Shown here: positions 16,093-24,937 of the stretch, piece by piece
How the letters are laid out: every line of letters starts with the position of its first letter
How positions within the stretch are numbered: position 1 is the first letter of the stretch
Assembly (NCBI GenBank): GCA_910584155.1
Contig: CAJTYG010000004.1
Span: 120,704 to 184,703, forward strand
DNA: 64,000 bases
From: an uncultured Christensenella sp.
GTDB taxonomy: Bacteria > Bacillota > Clostridia > Christensenellales > CAG-917
Direction: 5' to 3'
The notes under the pieces: generated by a model
What the model was told of the DNA's origin: nothing
The model's database searches: none
The model's input: the letters and a program-made list of their open reading frames with translations, nothing else
Translations under genes and position numbers: made by a program

Positions 16093-17841
16093 ATGAACGA
16101 CTATCAAATCAGATTTGAAGAATGGCTTGCAAGCGACGAGGTTTCGGCAGAGGATAAAGCAAGGCTAAACGCACTCGGCGAGGACGAAAAAAAGGAACTG
16201 TTTTTTGCTCCGCTCGCATTTGGCACCGCAGGCATGAGAGGCGTTTTGGACGTCGGCATAAACCGTATGAACACCTTTACGGTGCGCCGTGCGACCAAAG
16301 GTCTTGCGGACTATATCAATACGCTCGGCGAGGAAGCCTGCAAAAGAGGCGTTGTCATTTCCTACGATACCCGCAAGTTTTCAAGCGAGTTTGCCATTGA
16401 GGTCGCAAAGGTGCTGTCTGCAAACGGCATAAACGCTCACCTGTTTGAGGACGTTCGCCCCGTGCCTATGTGCTCGTTTGCAATACGCCGCTTAAACGCT
16501 ATCGCAGGCGTTATGATAACGGCGTCTCACAACCCCAAAATTTACAACGGATATAAGGTCTACGGCGAGGACGGGGCGCAGATGTCGCCCGAATCGACGG
16601 ATAAAGTGGTCAAATTTATAGATAAAACCCCATATTTCGGCATAAAGTGCGCAGACGTCAAGGCTTGCGCAAAGTGCATAAAGGGGCTTGACAACCAAAA
16701 ACTCGACGAGCATATCACCGTCATCGGCAAGAGCGTGGACGCCGCATATTTTGACGAAATAAGCAAGCTGTCGCTGTCACCCGAAGCCGTCAAAAGCTTC
16801 GGCGCAAACGTCAAGCTTGTCTACACCCCCATTCACGGAAGCGGCTTTATGCCTGTGACCACTATCCTAAAAAGAATGGGCATCACCGTCAACGTCGTTG
16901 AGGAACAGGCAAAGCCCGATACAGAGTTTTCCACCGTGCGTGTGCCAAACCCCGAGGAAGCGGATACCCTCAAGCTCGGCGTTGAGCTTGCCGACAGAAT
17001 AGGCAGCGATATCGTGATCGGCACAGACCCCGACGCAGACAGAATGGGCATTGCCGTGCGCAATAACGAGGGCAGCTTTGTGCTTTTAAACGGCAATCAG
17101 ATAGGCGTGCTGCTGTTTAACTACATACTTATCCGCAAAGCCGAAAGCGGCACTCTGCCAAAGAACGGTGCGCTTGTAAAAACCATCGTCACGACCGAGC
17201 TCGCCCGTATGCTTGCAAACGACTACGGCGTGACCACCTTCGACGTGCTGACAGGCTTTAAGTTTATTGGCGAAAAGATAAAGGAGTGGGAGGACAGCGG
17301 CGAGTTTGTATACCTGTTCGGCTTCGAAGAGAGCTACGGCTCGCTTGTGGGCACGCACTCGAGAGATAAGGACGCCGTCGTCGCAAGTATGATGTTTGCA
17401 GAAATGGTGTGCTATCTCGATTCAATCGGCAAATCCGTCTATCAGGTGTTGCAGGATATATTTGAAAAATACGGCTACTTTGTTGAAAAAGCCACTTCAG
17501 TCACCTTCGGCGGACTTGACGGAATGGAAAAGATGAAAAACATTATGCTCGAACTTCGCAATGCAAAATACAACGAAATCGCAGGCACTCCTGTGCTTGC
17601 CGTAAGCGACTTTGTAGCACGCAAAAAGACCTTTGCGGACGGCACATCAGAGCCTATCGCCCTGCCAAAAACCAACGCCCTCAAGCTGCACCTTGCAAAC
17701 GGCGATTGGATATGCGTGCGCCCAAGCGGCACAGAACCCAAACTGAAATTTTATGTTGCGACCTCAAAGCCCACGCAGGCTGAAGCCACCGAGCTTGCAA
17801 ACGCATATCTCGCACATATGAAAGGACTTGTAAACGAATAA
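16093..17841 (+). CDS. pgcA: Phosphoglucomutase (alpha-D-phosphohexomutase)
   Basis: A 582-residue enzyme interconverting glucose-1-phosphate and glucose-6-phosphate for glycan and wall precursor synthesis. The four domains of the family are marked by the phosphoserine loop ITASHNPKIYNGYKVYG (about 136-152, Ser phosphorylated), the Mg2+ loop GTDPDADRMG (about 307-316), the sugar loop GFEESYGSLVGTHSRDKD (about 411-428) and the phosphate-binding RPSGTEPKLKFY (about 545). The N-terminus contains the FGTAGMRG motif. Length and order match the PGM2/PgcA type. TAGGAGAAA before the ATG sets the start. The gene is monocistronic or weakly linked to the LRR gene 37 bp downstream. Confidence 0.97.
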   Translation: MNDYQIRFEEWLASDEVSAEDKARLNALGEDEKKELFFAPLAFGTAGMRGVLDVGINRMNTFTVRRATKGLADYINTLGEEACKRGVVISYDTRKFSSEFAIEVAKVLSANGINAHLFEDVRPVPMCSFAIRRLNAIAGVMITASHNPKIYNGYKVYGEDGAQMSPESTDKVVKFIDKTPYFGIKCADVKACAKCIKGLDNQKLDEHITVIGKSVDAAYFDEISKLSLSPEAVKSFGANVKLVYTPIHGSGFMPVTTILKRMGITVNVVEEQAKPDTEFSTVRVPNPEEADTLKLGVELADRIGSDIVIGTDPDADRMGIAVRNNEGSFVLLNGNQIGVLLFNYILIRKAESGTLPKNGALVKTIVTTELARMLANDYGVTTFDVLTGFKFIGEKIKEWEDSGEFVYLFGFEESYGSLVGTHSRDKDAVVASMMFAEMVCYLDSIGKSVYQVLQDIFEKYGYFVEKATSVTFGGLDGMEKMKNIMLELRNAKYNEIAGTPVLAVSDFVARKKTFADGTSEPIALPKTNALKLHLANGDWICVRPSGTEPKLKFYVATSKPTQAEATELANAYLAHMKGLVNE

Positions 17842-17878
17842 GCTACATAAATAACAAAATAAACGACTAATAAATAAA

Positions 17879-18976
17879 ATGGAAACGAATATAAACTCAT
17901 CAGAAGCATTGTTAATACAACCCGAACATCCCGATTATATCTTTGACGGCGAATTTGCAGAAAATCCCGACCTTATCGATATAATCATTCCAAACGGAAT
18001 AAAGCGCATAGAAAAGTGGGCATTTGACCGTTGTGATGAGCTTAAAAGCGTTTTTATCCCCGAAAGCGTAGCAAGCATCGGCGAAACCGCATTTTTTTAT
18101 TGCGACAGCCTTATCAGCATAACGATAGCGCAAAACAATCCTGTTTATCATAGCGCAAACAACTGCGTTATAGAAACGGCAAGCAAAAAACTTATTTTAG
18201 GCTGCAAAAGCAGCGTTATTCCTGACGACGGAAGCGTGACAAGCATTGGCGAAAATGCTTTTTACGGCTGCGACATTGAAAACATAACTATTCCCGCCTG
18301 TGTGACAAGCATTGGCGAGAGTGCATTTTCTTTTTGCAGAGAGCTTAAAAGTGTTAACCTGCCAGACGGGATAACAAGCATTTGTGACGGCACGTTTATA
18401 AATTGTGGAAGCCTTACAAGTATAACCATTCCCGACAGCGTGACGAGTATAGGTCATCGGGCGTTCGAGGGTTGCAGCAGGCTTACGAGCATATCAATAC
18501 CCAACGGCGTGACGAGTATCGGTGATTATGCGTTTAATAGGTGCAGCGGGCTTACGAGCATAACGATACCCAACCATGTGGCGAGTATCGGTGATTATAC
18601 GTTTGATAGGTACAGCGGACTCACAAGTATAACAGTTGCGCAAGGAAACCCCGTCTATCATAGCGCAAACAACTGCCTTATAGAAACCGCCGCAAAAAAA
18701 CTTATTTTAGGCTGTAAAGACTGCTTTATTCCGACCGATGGAAGCGTAACAAGCATTGCGCATAGCGCATTTGCCGAATGCAAAGGGCCTAAAGAACTGT
18801 TTATACCAAACGAAATCAAAAGCATAGGTGCAGCTGCATTCAGTCTTTGTCAGGGCATTAAAACCATATATTGCGAAGCGGAAAGCAAGCCTGAAGGTTG
18901 GGACGATAAATGGAATATAAACTGCAACGCAGAAGTGATTTGGGGATGTAACAGCGAAATAGAAAACAAGGCGTAA
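17879..18976 (+). CDS. BspA-type leucine-rich-repeat protein, no export signal
   Basis: A 365-residue protein made almost entirely of about 23-residue LRR_5 (BspA/TpLRR) repeats of the type SVTSIGxxAFxxCSGLTSITIP. Two copies of an insertion module (NPVYHSANNC followed by LILGC and IPDDGSVTSIG) lie near residues 85 and 260. It has no signal peptide, TM segment or anchor, unlike the three other LRR proteins in this window, so it is probably cytoplasmic or a released fragment of a larger gene family. It has no ribosome binding site and starts 37 bp after phosphoglucomutase. LRR_5 proteins usually mediate protein binding. Confidence 0.8.
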   Translation: METNINSSEALLIQPEHPDYIFDGEFAENPDLIDIIIPNGIKRIEKWAFDRCDELKSVFIPESVASIGETAFFYCDSLISITIAQNNPVYHSANNCVIETASKKLILGCKSSVIPDDGSVTSIGENAFYGCDIENITIPACVTSIGESAFSFCRELKSVNLPDGITSICDGTFINCGSLTSITIPDSVTSIGHRAFEGCSRLTSISIPNGVTSIGDYAFNRCSGLTSITIPNHVASIGDYTFDRYSGLTSITVAQGNPVYHSANNCLIETAAKKLILGCKDCFIPTDGSVTSIAHSAFAECKGPKELFIPNEIKSIGAAAFSLCQGIKTIYCEAESKPEGWDDKWNINCNAEVIWGCNSEIENKA

Positions 18977-18992
18977 ATAAAATTACAAATGA

Positions 18993-19020
18993 AAACAGCT
19001 CGCAAAACGGGCTGTTTTCA
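18993..19020 (+). terminator. Terminator hairpin after the LRR gene
   Basis: AAAACAGC pairs with GCTGTTTT around a TCGCAAAACGG loop and is followed by CAGTTTTAT. It lies between the convergent LRR and YjbR-like genes. Confidence 0.8.
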
Positions 19021-19043
19021 GTTTTATAGATTTGAAAAAATAT

Positions 19044-19736
19044 TCACTTCTTTTTGGCGAGGATATAGCTTTTGTCTATCAAATTGCAAATCGTTTGAGT
19101 GGAGACCGAGCCGTCAAGGCAGACTGTAAACCACGTGCGCTTGTTCATATGATAGCCTGCAAAAAAGCGTTTGCCGTCCACAAGGTTTACATCGTTTACT
19201 GTATCTAAGCGCAGGTCTATGACGGACGTCTGCTCGTCGCTGTCAAGACCGAGCTTGCGTTTTGAAATTATCATCATCACCGCATACCATTTGCGGTTGT
19301 CCTTTCTGCGCCAAATTGCACCGTCGGGAGATTTATCCCAAAGGAATTCCAACTCGTCGCCGTATGTATCCGTCACATACTTTATCACGGCTTTGGCGCA
19401 TGGCTCTTTGAAGACATCACGCTCAAAGCAATTATCGGCAATGCTTTGCAGCACCGCTTCAAACTCACTGCGTACTCTGCCCACAAATGCGCCGCTTGCC
19501 TCTTCGACGAGGTGCAACGTGTAAGGCTCGCCGAGAGCGATATCCAAAACGTCGACTTTAACACTACCGTCGTGGGCGATTTGCACCGTCATCTGAAACT
19601 GTCCGTCGAAAATATTAGTCGTAAAACTGTAAATATCGCCTATCTGCTCAAAGCCATAGGTTTTCAACTTTGTGAAATTTGGTGATTTATATTTAAATGC
19701 CGCAAAATTCATTTTGTCTTTTGTAAAAGTGCTCAA
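19044..19736 (-). CDS. MmcQ/YjbR-type protein
   Basis: A 230-residue protein. The C-terminal 110 residues fit the MmcQ/YjbR fold: KYVTDTYGDELEFLWDKSPDGAIWRRKDNRKWYAVMM, then LRLDTVNDVNLVDGKRFFAGYHMNKRTWFTVCLDG. YjbR-like proteins resemble the CyaY fold and bind DNA weakly; their role is unclear. The N-terminal 100 residues are an extra domain. The start is uncertain. The TTG at 19734-19736 overlaps the stop of the upstream MGMT-like gene, giving translational coupling; an internal ATG at 19712 is an alternative and neither has a strong ribosome binding site. Confidence 0.75.
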   Translation of the reverse strand: MSTFTKDKMNFAAFKYKSPNFTKLKTYGFEQIGDIYSFTTNIFDGQFQMTVQIAHDGSVKVDVLDIALGEPYTLHLVEEASGAFVGRVRSEFEAVLQSIADNCFERDVFKEPCAKAVIKYVTDTYGDELEFLWDKSPDGAIWRRKDNRKWYAVMMIISKRKLGLDSDEQTSVIDLRLDTVNDVNLVDGKRFFAGYHMNKRTWFTVCLDGSVSTQTICNLIDKSYILAKKK

Positions 19737-20047
19737 GTTTTAAACGGATCCCAAAGATACTTGTCAAGGTCAACGGTGAAATCGTCCCGCACCTCAACGC
19801 CGTCTTTTTTTAGCAAATCTGCCTGCACTGCTTTCCCGCCAAAGGCGAACGCTTCCGCACAGCCGCCAAAGCGATTGACAACTCTGAAGCACGGCGTATG
19901 CTCGGGATCGGGATTGAAATGCAGTGCATATCCCACCGCTCTCGAAGCACGTGGCGAACCGCAAAGCATTGCGATCTGCCCATAGGTCGCAACTCTTCCC
20001 TTAGGAATTTTTTTGACTACATCGTAAACTATGTCGTAAAAGCTCAT
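19733..20047 (-). CDS. MGMT/ATL-like alkyltransferase-fold protein with altered active site
   Basis: Starting at the ATG 20045-20047 the protein has 104 residues, the size of stand-alone C-terminal MGMT domains (alkyltransferase-like proteins). It has the winged-helix part (RVATYGQIAMLCGSPRASRAVGYAL) and the lesion-pocket region. The usual PCHRVV active site reads PCFRVVNRFG here: the alkyl-acceptor Cys is kept but the His that activates it is Phe. True ATL proteins instead lose the Cys. It may bind alkylated guanines without transfer, or be a weak enzyme. A longer upstream frame to 20239 runs through repeat DNA and is rejected. It overlaps the YjbR-like gene by 4 bp. Confidence 0.85.
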   Translation of the reverse strand: MSFYDIVYDVVKKIPKGRVATYGQIAMLCGSPRASRAVGYALHFNPDPEHTPCFRVVNRFGGCAEAFAFGGKAVQADLLKKDGVEVRDDFTVDLDKYLWDPFKT

Positions 20048-20105
20048 TTTTCTTTTATATTTTTTAATTCCCTTTGAATGAGTGTTCGGCGTATACCCTA
20101 AATTT

Positions 20106-20424
20106 AACAGCCCCCTCTTTCCGGTCTCGCCGGTATTTCTCCCCCACTCAAACTTGATGCGTGCGGTAGCCCGCTCTTTCTCTGCATATAATTTCATCGT
20201 TCGTGGGGGCGACAAGACGCAATTGGGCTTCGCCAGCAATTGCTATTCCGTCACTGCGTTCCTTACGGTCTGCGCAAACTGCCAACGTCCTCTCATTATG
20301 TCACTCGTTCACGGGCATAAAAACAACACTTGCCCGTTCACTTGTACTAAGAGCGTGCTTGACGCTCAATTTAGCGCTCGCCCTGCGAGCGCTTATCTAA
20401 GCTTCGCAATGAGTGTTCGTTAGT
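20106..20424 (+). repeat. Dispersed repeat family C, copy 1 (about 300 bp)
   Basis: Begins AACAGCCCCCTCTTTCCGG and TCTCGCCGG, and ends GCGCTCGCCCTGCGAGCGC then TTATCTAAGCTTCGCAATGAG. A close copy lies at 27288-27545 and a diverged one at 41154-41518, all in the same orientation. It contains no real gene. Short frames ending LNLALALRALI recur only because the repeat does. Confidence 0.8.
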
Positions 20425-20427
20425 TGA

Positions 20428-20500
20428 CAATCCCCTCACCGCCTCATCACACGAGGTGTGAATTCGGCAGAGCTCCCCTTACTAAGGGGCGCCATAATGG
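20428..20500 (+). repeat. Dispersed repeat family A, copy 2
   Basis: CAATCCCCTCACCGCCTCAT through GAGCTCCCCTTACTAAGGGG and GCCATAATG, directly after repeat C copy 1, as also happens at 41521. Confidence 0.75.
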
Positions 20501-20562
20501 GGTGTAAAGCGGTGATGAAGCGTAAATTTAATTTATCCACCTTAGGCGCACGTAGTGCGCCA

Positions 20563-20662
20563 CACCAAACAAGATAAAACAAGCGAATGTAAATTGAACG
20601 AGATGTCCTACAGTCATTTACGTGATAGTGTGTAGCGCAGTTTTAACTTGTGCGGTAGTAGA
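20563..20662 (+). repeat. Dispersed repeat family B, copy 1 (about 100 bp)
   Basis: Runs from CCAAACAAGATAAAACAAGC to TTGTGCGGTAGTAG. It is about 90 percent identical by eye to 33778-33875, in the same orientation. Non-coding. It completes the 20048-20699 gap, which holds only repeats C, A and B. Confidence 0.8.
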
Positions 20663-20699
20663 GCAAAATATTTGTCTAAGACTAAGGTTTTGCAATATT

Positions 20700-21170
20700 T
20701 TATTGTAAAACCGTGTCACTTGACAAATGTTTTGCGATAATGAACGCCATATCCCCTACAAGCTTTGCGCAAGGACGTTTTTTATAATATTCCGGCGTAC
20801 GGGCGTCGGGCTGAGGATTTGTTGCGGCAAGCTTTGCGCCGAGCAGGTCACGGCAGACTATGCTGCCGTTTATCTCTTTAAACTCGCCTGCAAGCTTTTG
20901 TATGAGCGCATAGTGCTTACCCTTTGCGTCAAGCCCTGAAACGGAAAAATCACAGCCGTAAAGCAAGCCTATAACAATGCCCATTGCGCTGACTGCACCG
21001 CATATCTCACGCAGTCTGCCAAAGCCGCCGCCAAAGGACGATGCGACCTTTAGCAGCGTATCCTTATCTACATCGAGCTCATCCGCAAAAGCCATAACGA
21101 CCGCCTGTGTGCAGTTGTAGCCGTTTAAAAAATTTTGCTCGGCAACAAGCCGTTTTTGCATTGCGTCCAT
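20700..21170 (-). CDS. C_GCAxxG_C_C family putative redox protein
   Basis: A 156-residue member of the family named for its cysteine signature: NGYNCTQAV near 17, FGGGFGRLREICGAVSAMG near 46-64, IVCRDLL near 104 and RPCAKLV near 131. The spaced cysteines are thought to hold a redox or metal centre, but no activity is established. No signal peptide. Its ATG overlaps the stop of the upstream Mrp gene as TAATG, so the two are translationally coupled. Coupling with an Fe-S carrier makes a metallocentre plausible. Confidence 0.85.
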   Translation of the reverse strand: MDAMQKRLVAEQNFLNGYNCTQAVVMAFADELDVDKDTLLKVASSFGGGFGRLREICGAVSAMGIVIGLLYGCDFSVSGLDAKGKHYALIQKLAGEFKEINGSIVCRDLLGAKLAATNPQPDARTPEYYKKRPCAKLVGDMAFIIAKHLSSDTVLQ

Positions 21171-21982
21171 TATTTGATGATTTCCTTTATAGCCGTTTCA
21201 AGATAGTCCTTTTCGGCGAGGCTTTCGACCTTGCCTGCGTCTACGGCGGAGGCGATATCTTTGTCTATGGGCAGTCTACCAAGCACCTTCAGGTCGAAAT
21301 CGGTTGCGACCTCGTCCACCTTGCTCGTACCGAAAATGTCGATTTCCTTGCCGCAGTCGGGGCACTTGATGTAGCTCATATTTTCGACGACGCCGTAGAT
21401 TTTTATATTCATCTTATTTGCCATTTTGACAGCCTTTTCCACTATCATCGACACAAGCTCCTGCGGCGACGTCACGATGACTATGCCGTCAAGCTTGATT
21501 GACTGAAAGACCGTAAGAGGCACGTCGCCCGTTCCCGGAGGCATATCCACAAACATATAGTCGACGTCGCCCCAGATGACGTCCGTCCAGAATTGCTTGA
21601 CCATGCCCGCAATAACGGGACCTCGCCAGATGACGGGATCGTTTTCGTTTTCAAGCAGCAGATTTGAAGATATTATCTTTATGCCCGACTTGCTTCTGCG
21701 GGGATAAATGCCCATATCGTCGCCCTCGACGCCGCCCGATATGCCAAACGCACGGGGAATGGACGGCCCCGTTATATCCGCATCCAAAACGGCGCTCAAA
21801 AAGCCTCTCTTTGCCGCCGCTACCGCAAGCAGCGACGTGACCAACGATTTGCCGACGCCGCCCTTTCCGCTTACGATGCCGATGACCTTTTTGATACGTG
21901 AAAGCTCGTGCGGCTTGTCATACGTTATCCTGCTGTCGCAATTTTGCGAGCAATTTCCACAATCATGACTGCAATCACTCAT
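21170..21982 (-). CDS. Mrp/NBP35 family Fe-S cluster carrier ATPase
   Basis: The ATG at 21980-21982 follows AAGGAG and gives 270 residues. An N-terminal cysteine cluster (SDCSHDCGNCSQNCDSR, residues 2-18) precedes the deviant Walker A loop GKGGVGKSLVTSLLA (about 38-52), DADITGPS (about 66), MPPGTGD (about 148) and a CPDCGKEID pair (about 213-221), in the CxxC position where Mrp proteins bind the bridging cluster. These ATPases deliver 4Fe-4S clusters to apoproteins. It is coupled to the C_GCAxxG_C_C gene. A start at 22036 has no ribosome binding site. Confidence 0.93.
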   Translation of the reverse strand: MSDCSHDCGNCSQNCDSRITYDKPHELSRIKKVIGIVSGKGGVGKSLVTSLLAVAAAKRGFLSAVLDADITGPSIPRAFGISGGVEGDDMGIYPRRSKSGIKIISSNLLLENENDPVIWRGPVIAGMVKQFWTDVIWGDVDYMFVDMPPGTGDVPLTVFQSIKLDGIVIVTSPQELVSMIVEKAVKMANKMNIKIYGVVENMSYIKCPDCGKEIDIFGTSKVDEVATDFDLKVLGRLPIDKDIASAVDAGKVESLAEKDYLETAIKEIIK

Positions 21983-22180
21983 ATAAAACTCCTTAGGCAA
22001 AAAGCCGTTAATATTCTGTATCAATAATATCACCATAAACGGATACTTTCAAGCAAAAGCGCAAAAGGAAATTTATTTTGAAGGATATTGCAAAACTTCG
22101 CCGCAAAGTGTTTGTCAAAACTGTATAATCGCAAAAAAAATCGGCAATAATTTAAAAATCAAACCGCAAGGAGAACTATT

Positions 22181-22774
22181 ATGAAACTTATCGACAGCAA
22201 AACACTACTTAACCTCGCCAAAGCATATGCAGGCGAAACGCAGGCTTATACACGCTATAAGTTTATCGAATACGGCGCACGCAACGAGGGCTACAACGCC
22301 CTGTCAGAAGTGATAGACAAGGTTGTTTTCAATGAGTTTAACCACGCAAGAATGCTGTACACCGCAATTCAGCAGGCAAGCGACAAGACCATCGACAACA
22401 TCGACATCGCAACAGGCTATCCGTTTAAAGAGAAATGGAATCTGATAGAAAACCTTAAGCTTGCCGCCGATGACGAAGCCGCCGAAATCAAAATCTATAA
22501 GGAATTTGAAAAGACCGCCCGTGAGGAAGGCTTTGAGGAAATCGCAAACCTCTTTAAGATGATAGGTAGCGTCGAGGAATGTCACAAAAAGCTGTTTGAA
22601 GACCTGCACAACCAAATGTCCACAGGCACGCTTTACAAAAAGACCAAATCAGTCAAATGGAAGTGCGCAGGCTGTGGATACGAAGCGGAAGGCAAAGAAC
22701 CGTGGGAAATCTGCCCCCTCTGCAAAGCAAAACAGGGCTTTGTTATGCTGAAGCTGCAGGACGGCGTTTGCTGA
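22181..22774 (+). CDS. rbr: Rubrerythrin
   Basis: A 197-residue protein with the two rubrerythrin domains. The N-terminal di-iron four-helix bundle (about 1-145) has AYAGETQAYTRY near 16, VVFNEFNHARML near 49, DDEAAEIKIY near 97 and SVEECHKKLF near 128. The C-terminal rubredoxin-like domain has CAGCGYEAEG and CPLCKA (about 161-182) for a FeS4 site. Rubrerythrin reduces hydrogen peroxide in anaerobes with electrons from rubredoxin or NADH systems. CAAGGAGAACTATT before the ATG fixes the start. It is divergent from the Mrp gene, and a hairpin terminator follows. Confidence 0.96.
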   Translation: MKLIDSKTLLNLAKAYAGETQAYTRYKFIEYGARNEGYNALSEVIDKVVFNEFNHARMLYTAIQQASDKTIDNIDIATGYPFKEKWNLIENLKLAADDEAAEIKIYKEFEKTAREEGFEEIANLFKMIGSVEECHKKLFEDLHNQMSTGTLYKKTKSVKWKCAGCGYEAEGKEPWEICPLCKAKQGFVMLKLQDGVC

Positions 22775-22837
22775 TAACAATACAAAACGCCTTACACTTC
22801 AAGCTGCAAAACATCATAAAAACAACTTTACAATGCA

Positions 22838-22864
22838 AAAACGGACGGATAAACCGCCCGTTTT
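22838..22864 (+). terminator. Rubrerythrin terminator; left copy of a 24-bp direct repeat
   Basis: Stem AAAACGGACGG / CCGCCCGTTTT with one mismatch. The 24 bases from 22841 to 22864 recur exactly at 24938-24961, on the far side of the TIR-LRR gene. Confidence 0.8.
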
Positions 22865-22879
22865 GCTATAAAAATTTTA

Positions 22880-24865
22880 TCAACCAAATCCAACGTGCGG
22901 TTTATATATAACATCTCCATCTATACATCTAACTACTATTTTTTTATCTGAAATTAAATCTTTATCTATATCATCCCATTGGCTTTTTGTTCCTTTATAA
23001 TTGATAAAATTAAGTGAATCACATTCAAAAAAAGCTGTATCTTGAATTCGAACTACACTTTTAGGAATTTCTATTTCTTCTAATTTATAACACGAAATAA
23101 AAGCTGCCGATCCTATTGTTGTCACACCGTTAGGAATTTTTACACTATTCAATTCTACACAATAGGAAAAAGCATAATTGCCGATATTCACTAAACTATC
23201 GGGAAAATTGATTTTGGTTAACGAAACACATTCTTTAAAAGCAGCATCTTTTATATATTCAACGCCAAAAGGTATATTTATTTGCGACAATAATTTACAT
23301 CCCTCAAAAGCTTGTTTTCCAATACTAATAATATTTTCATCTTGTGGAATGACACTGTTATAACAACCTAAAACTAAATCTTTGGTATTTTTATCAATTA
23401 AGCAATTACCCTTACTATAATAAACCTTATTGCGTTCATCAATTTCTATACTAAATAAATTACTACAGCCGCTAAATGCACCACTATCTATATTATTTAT
23501 ACTAAAAGGTAAAACTAATTTTTCCAATTTTTCACATGAAATAAATGCTCCTGACACTATATTTATTACACTTTCGGAAATTGATACATTATTTAGTTGA
23601 CTGCACCAAGCGAAAGCTCTTTCACCGATTTCCGTTACTCCAAACGGAATCGTTATATCTGTTAAAGAGGTACAACTAATAAACATACTATCGCCGATAT
23701 ACTTTAAATTTTCTGAAAAATTTACACTTTTTAAACTTACACATCCGCAAAATGCCCTATATCCAACTTCAGTTACGCCATTACCCAAATCTATTTTTGT
23801 CAATTTTACACAACCTTCAAATGCGCTATCGCCGACCCTTGATACGCTATCGGGTATTTTTATATTCTTTAAACTACTGCACTTGAAAAATACATAAGAT
23901 GGAAGAACGGTTAACTGACATTTTCGTCCAAACTTGATTTGTTTAAGTGATGAGCACCCCATAAAAGCATTTTTACCTAATTCTCTAATTGATTGCAAAT
24001 CAATACTCTCAAGAGAACTGCAATTATAAAAAGCATAATCGTTAATAGATTCTATAGTGGACGGCAATTCGATTGTTCTCAGATTTTTGCAATTGGCAAA
24101 TGCACAAGTATCGATGTCTGTGATGTTTGATTTTTCACGTCCCTCCTGTTCAAATGAATTGAAATCTTTTAAAACAATTTGATTTATATCAATATCATTT
24201 ATTGCATATAACGAATAGCATTGATATTCATTTTCATCATCTGAATATTCAATTATTTTATTGTTTGTTCTATATTCAAATAAAGGCGGTCTGCTTACTC
24301 CATTCTTGATTTTTGTCGCTTTGAAATCTGTTGGCTCGGATACTGAAGAAAACAAAACATCTTTATTAAAAAGTTTAGCTATCAAATTTTTTTTCTCATT
24401 AGAAATGACTTCCCCATCTTTTTCCATAGCTAAAAGCATTTCATAAGCCGACAAATTATGGGATATGCCATTATTATCAACATAAGGTAAATTTATTGTT
24501 ATACATGATTTTCCGCATTTTTTTACATATTGCATTTCTTGATGAATAGCTTCCGATAATAAAGAGTTTTTACTAACATAAAAAATTACACCTATGCACC
24601 TATATGGTTTAATATAATCTTCCGCAATTATTTGCCAATTATCTCCATACGAAATTCCAAAATCATACCAAAAATTTATACCCTTTTCTTGGAGCAAAAG
24701 CATATCTTTATAAACTTCTTTATAATCCTTATGTGAATAACTTATAAAAAAATAATTCTGTCCAAACAGTTTTGGATAGCACTCACTTGGAATATCCGTT
24801 TGCATTTTTGACTTTTCAATTATTTTGATTTTATCATATATAGATAACATTTCATCTTTAACCAT
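22880..24865 (-). CDS. TIR domain - BspA leucine-rich-repeat protein
   Basis: From the ATG at 24863-24865, preceded by GAGGAG, the protein has 661 residues (an in-frame ATG at 24931 has no ribosome binding site). N-terminal TIR domain: YFFISYSHKDY (about 38-48), WYDFGISYGDNW (about 66-77) as the BB-loop region, and SKNSLLSEAIHQEM (about 98-111) with a Glu where TIR NADases have the catalytic residue. A linker of about 100 residues follows, then roughly 18 LRR_5 repeats (about 215-635) and the cap KGTKSQWDDIDKD with CIDGDV. No signal peptide or TM, so cytoplasmic. TIR domains of bacterial immune proteins consume NAD or signal through cADPR-type products; LRRs probably sense a ligand. AT-rich compared with rubrerythrin. 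Confidence 0.85.
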   Translation of the reverse strand: MVKDEMLSIYDKIKIIEKSKMQTDIPSECYPKLFGQNYFFISYSHKDYKEVYKDMLLLQEKGINFWYDFGISYGDNWQIIAEDYIKPYRCIGVIFYVSKNSLLSEAIHQEMQYVKKCGKSCITINLPYVDNNGISHNLSAYEMLLAMEKDGEVISNEKKNLIAKLFNKDVLFSSVSEPTDFKATKIKNGVSRPPLFEYRTNNKIIEYSDDENEYQCYSLYAINDIDINQIVLKDFNSFEQEGREKSNITDIDTCAFANCKNLRTIELPSTIESINDYAFYNCSSLESIDLQSIRELGKNAFMGCSSLKQIKFGRKCQLTVLPSYVFFKCSSLKNIKIPDSVSRVGDSAFEGCVKLTKIDLGNGVTEVGYRAFCGCVSLKSVNFSENLKYIGDSMFISCTSLTDITIPFGVTEIGERAFAWCSQLNNVSISESVINIVSGAFISCEKLEKLVLPFSINNIDSGAFSGCSNLFSIEIDERNKVYYSKGNCLIDKNTKDLVLGCYNSVIPQDENIISIGKQAFEGCKLLSQINIPFGVEYIKDAAFKECVSLTKINFPDSLVNIGNYAFSYCVELNSVKIPNGVTTIGSAAFISCYKLEEIEIPKSVVRIQDTAFFECDSLNFINYKGTKSQWDDIDKDLISDKKIVVRCIDGDVIYKPHVGFG

Positions 24866-24937
24866 TTGTTTAATCTCCTCAATTTCAATTATATCAAACT
24901 CGCATCGATTAAACAATATCATTTTGATCATACACTT

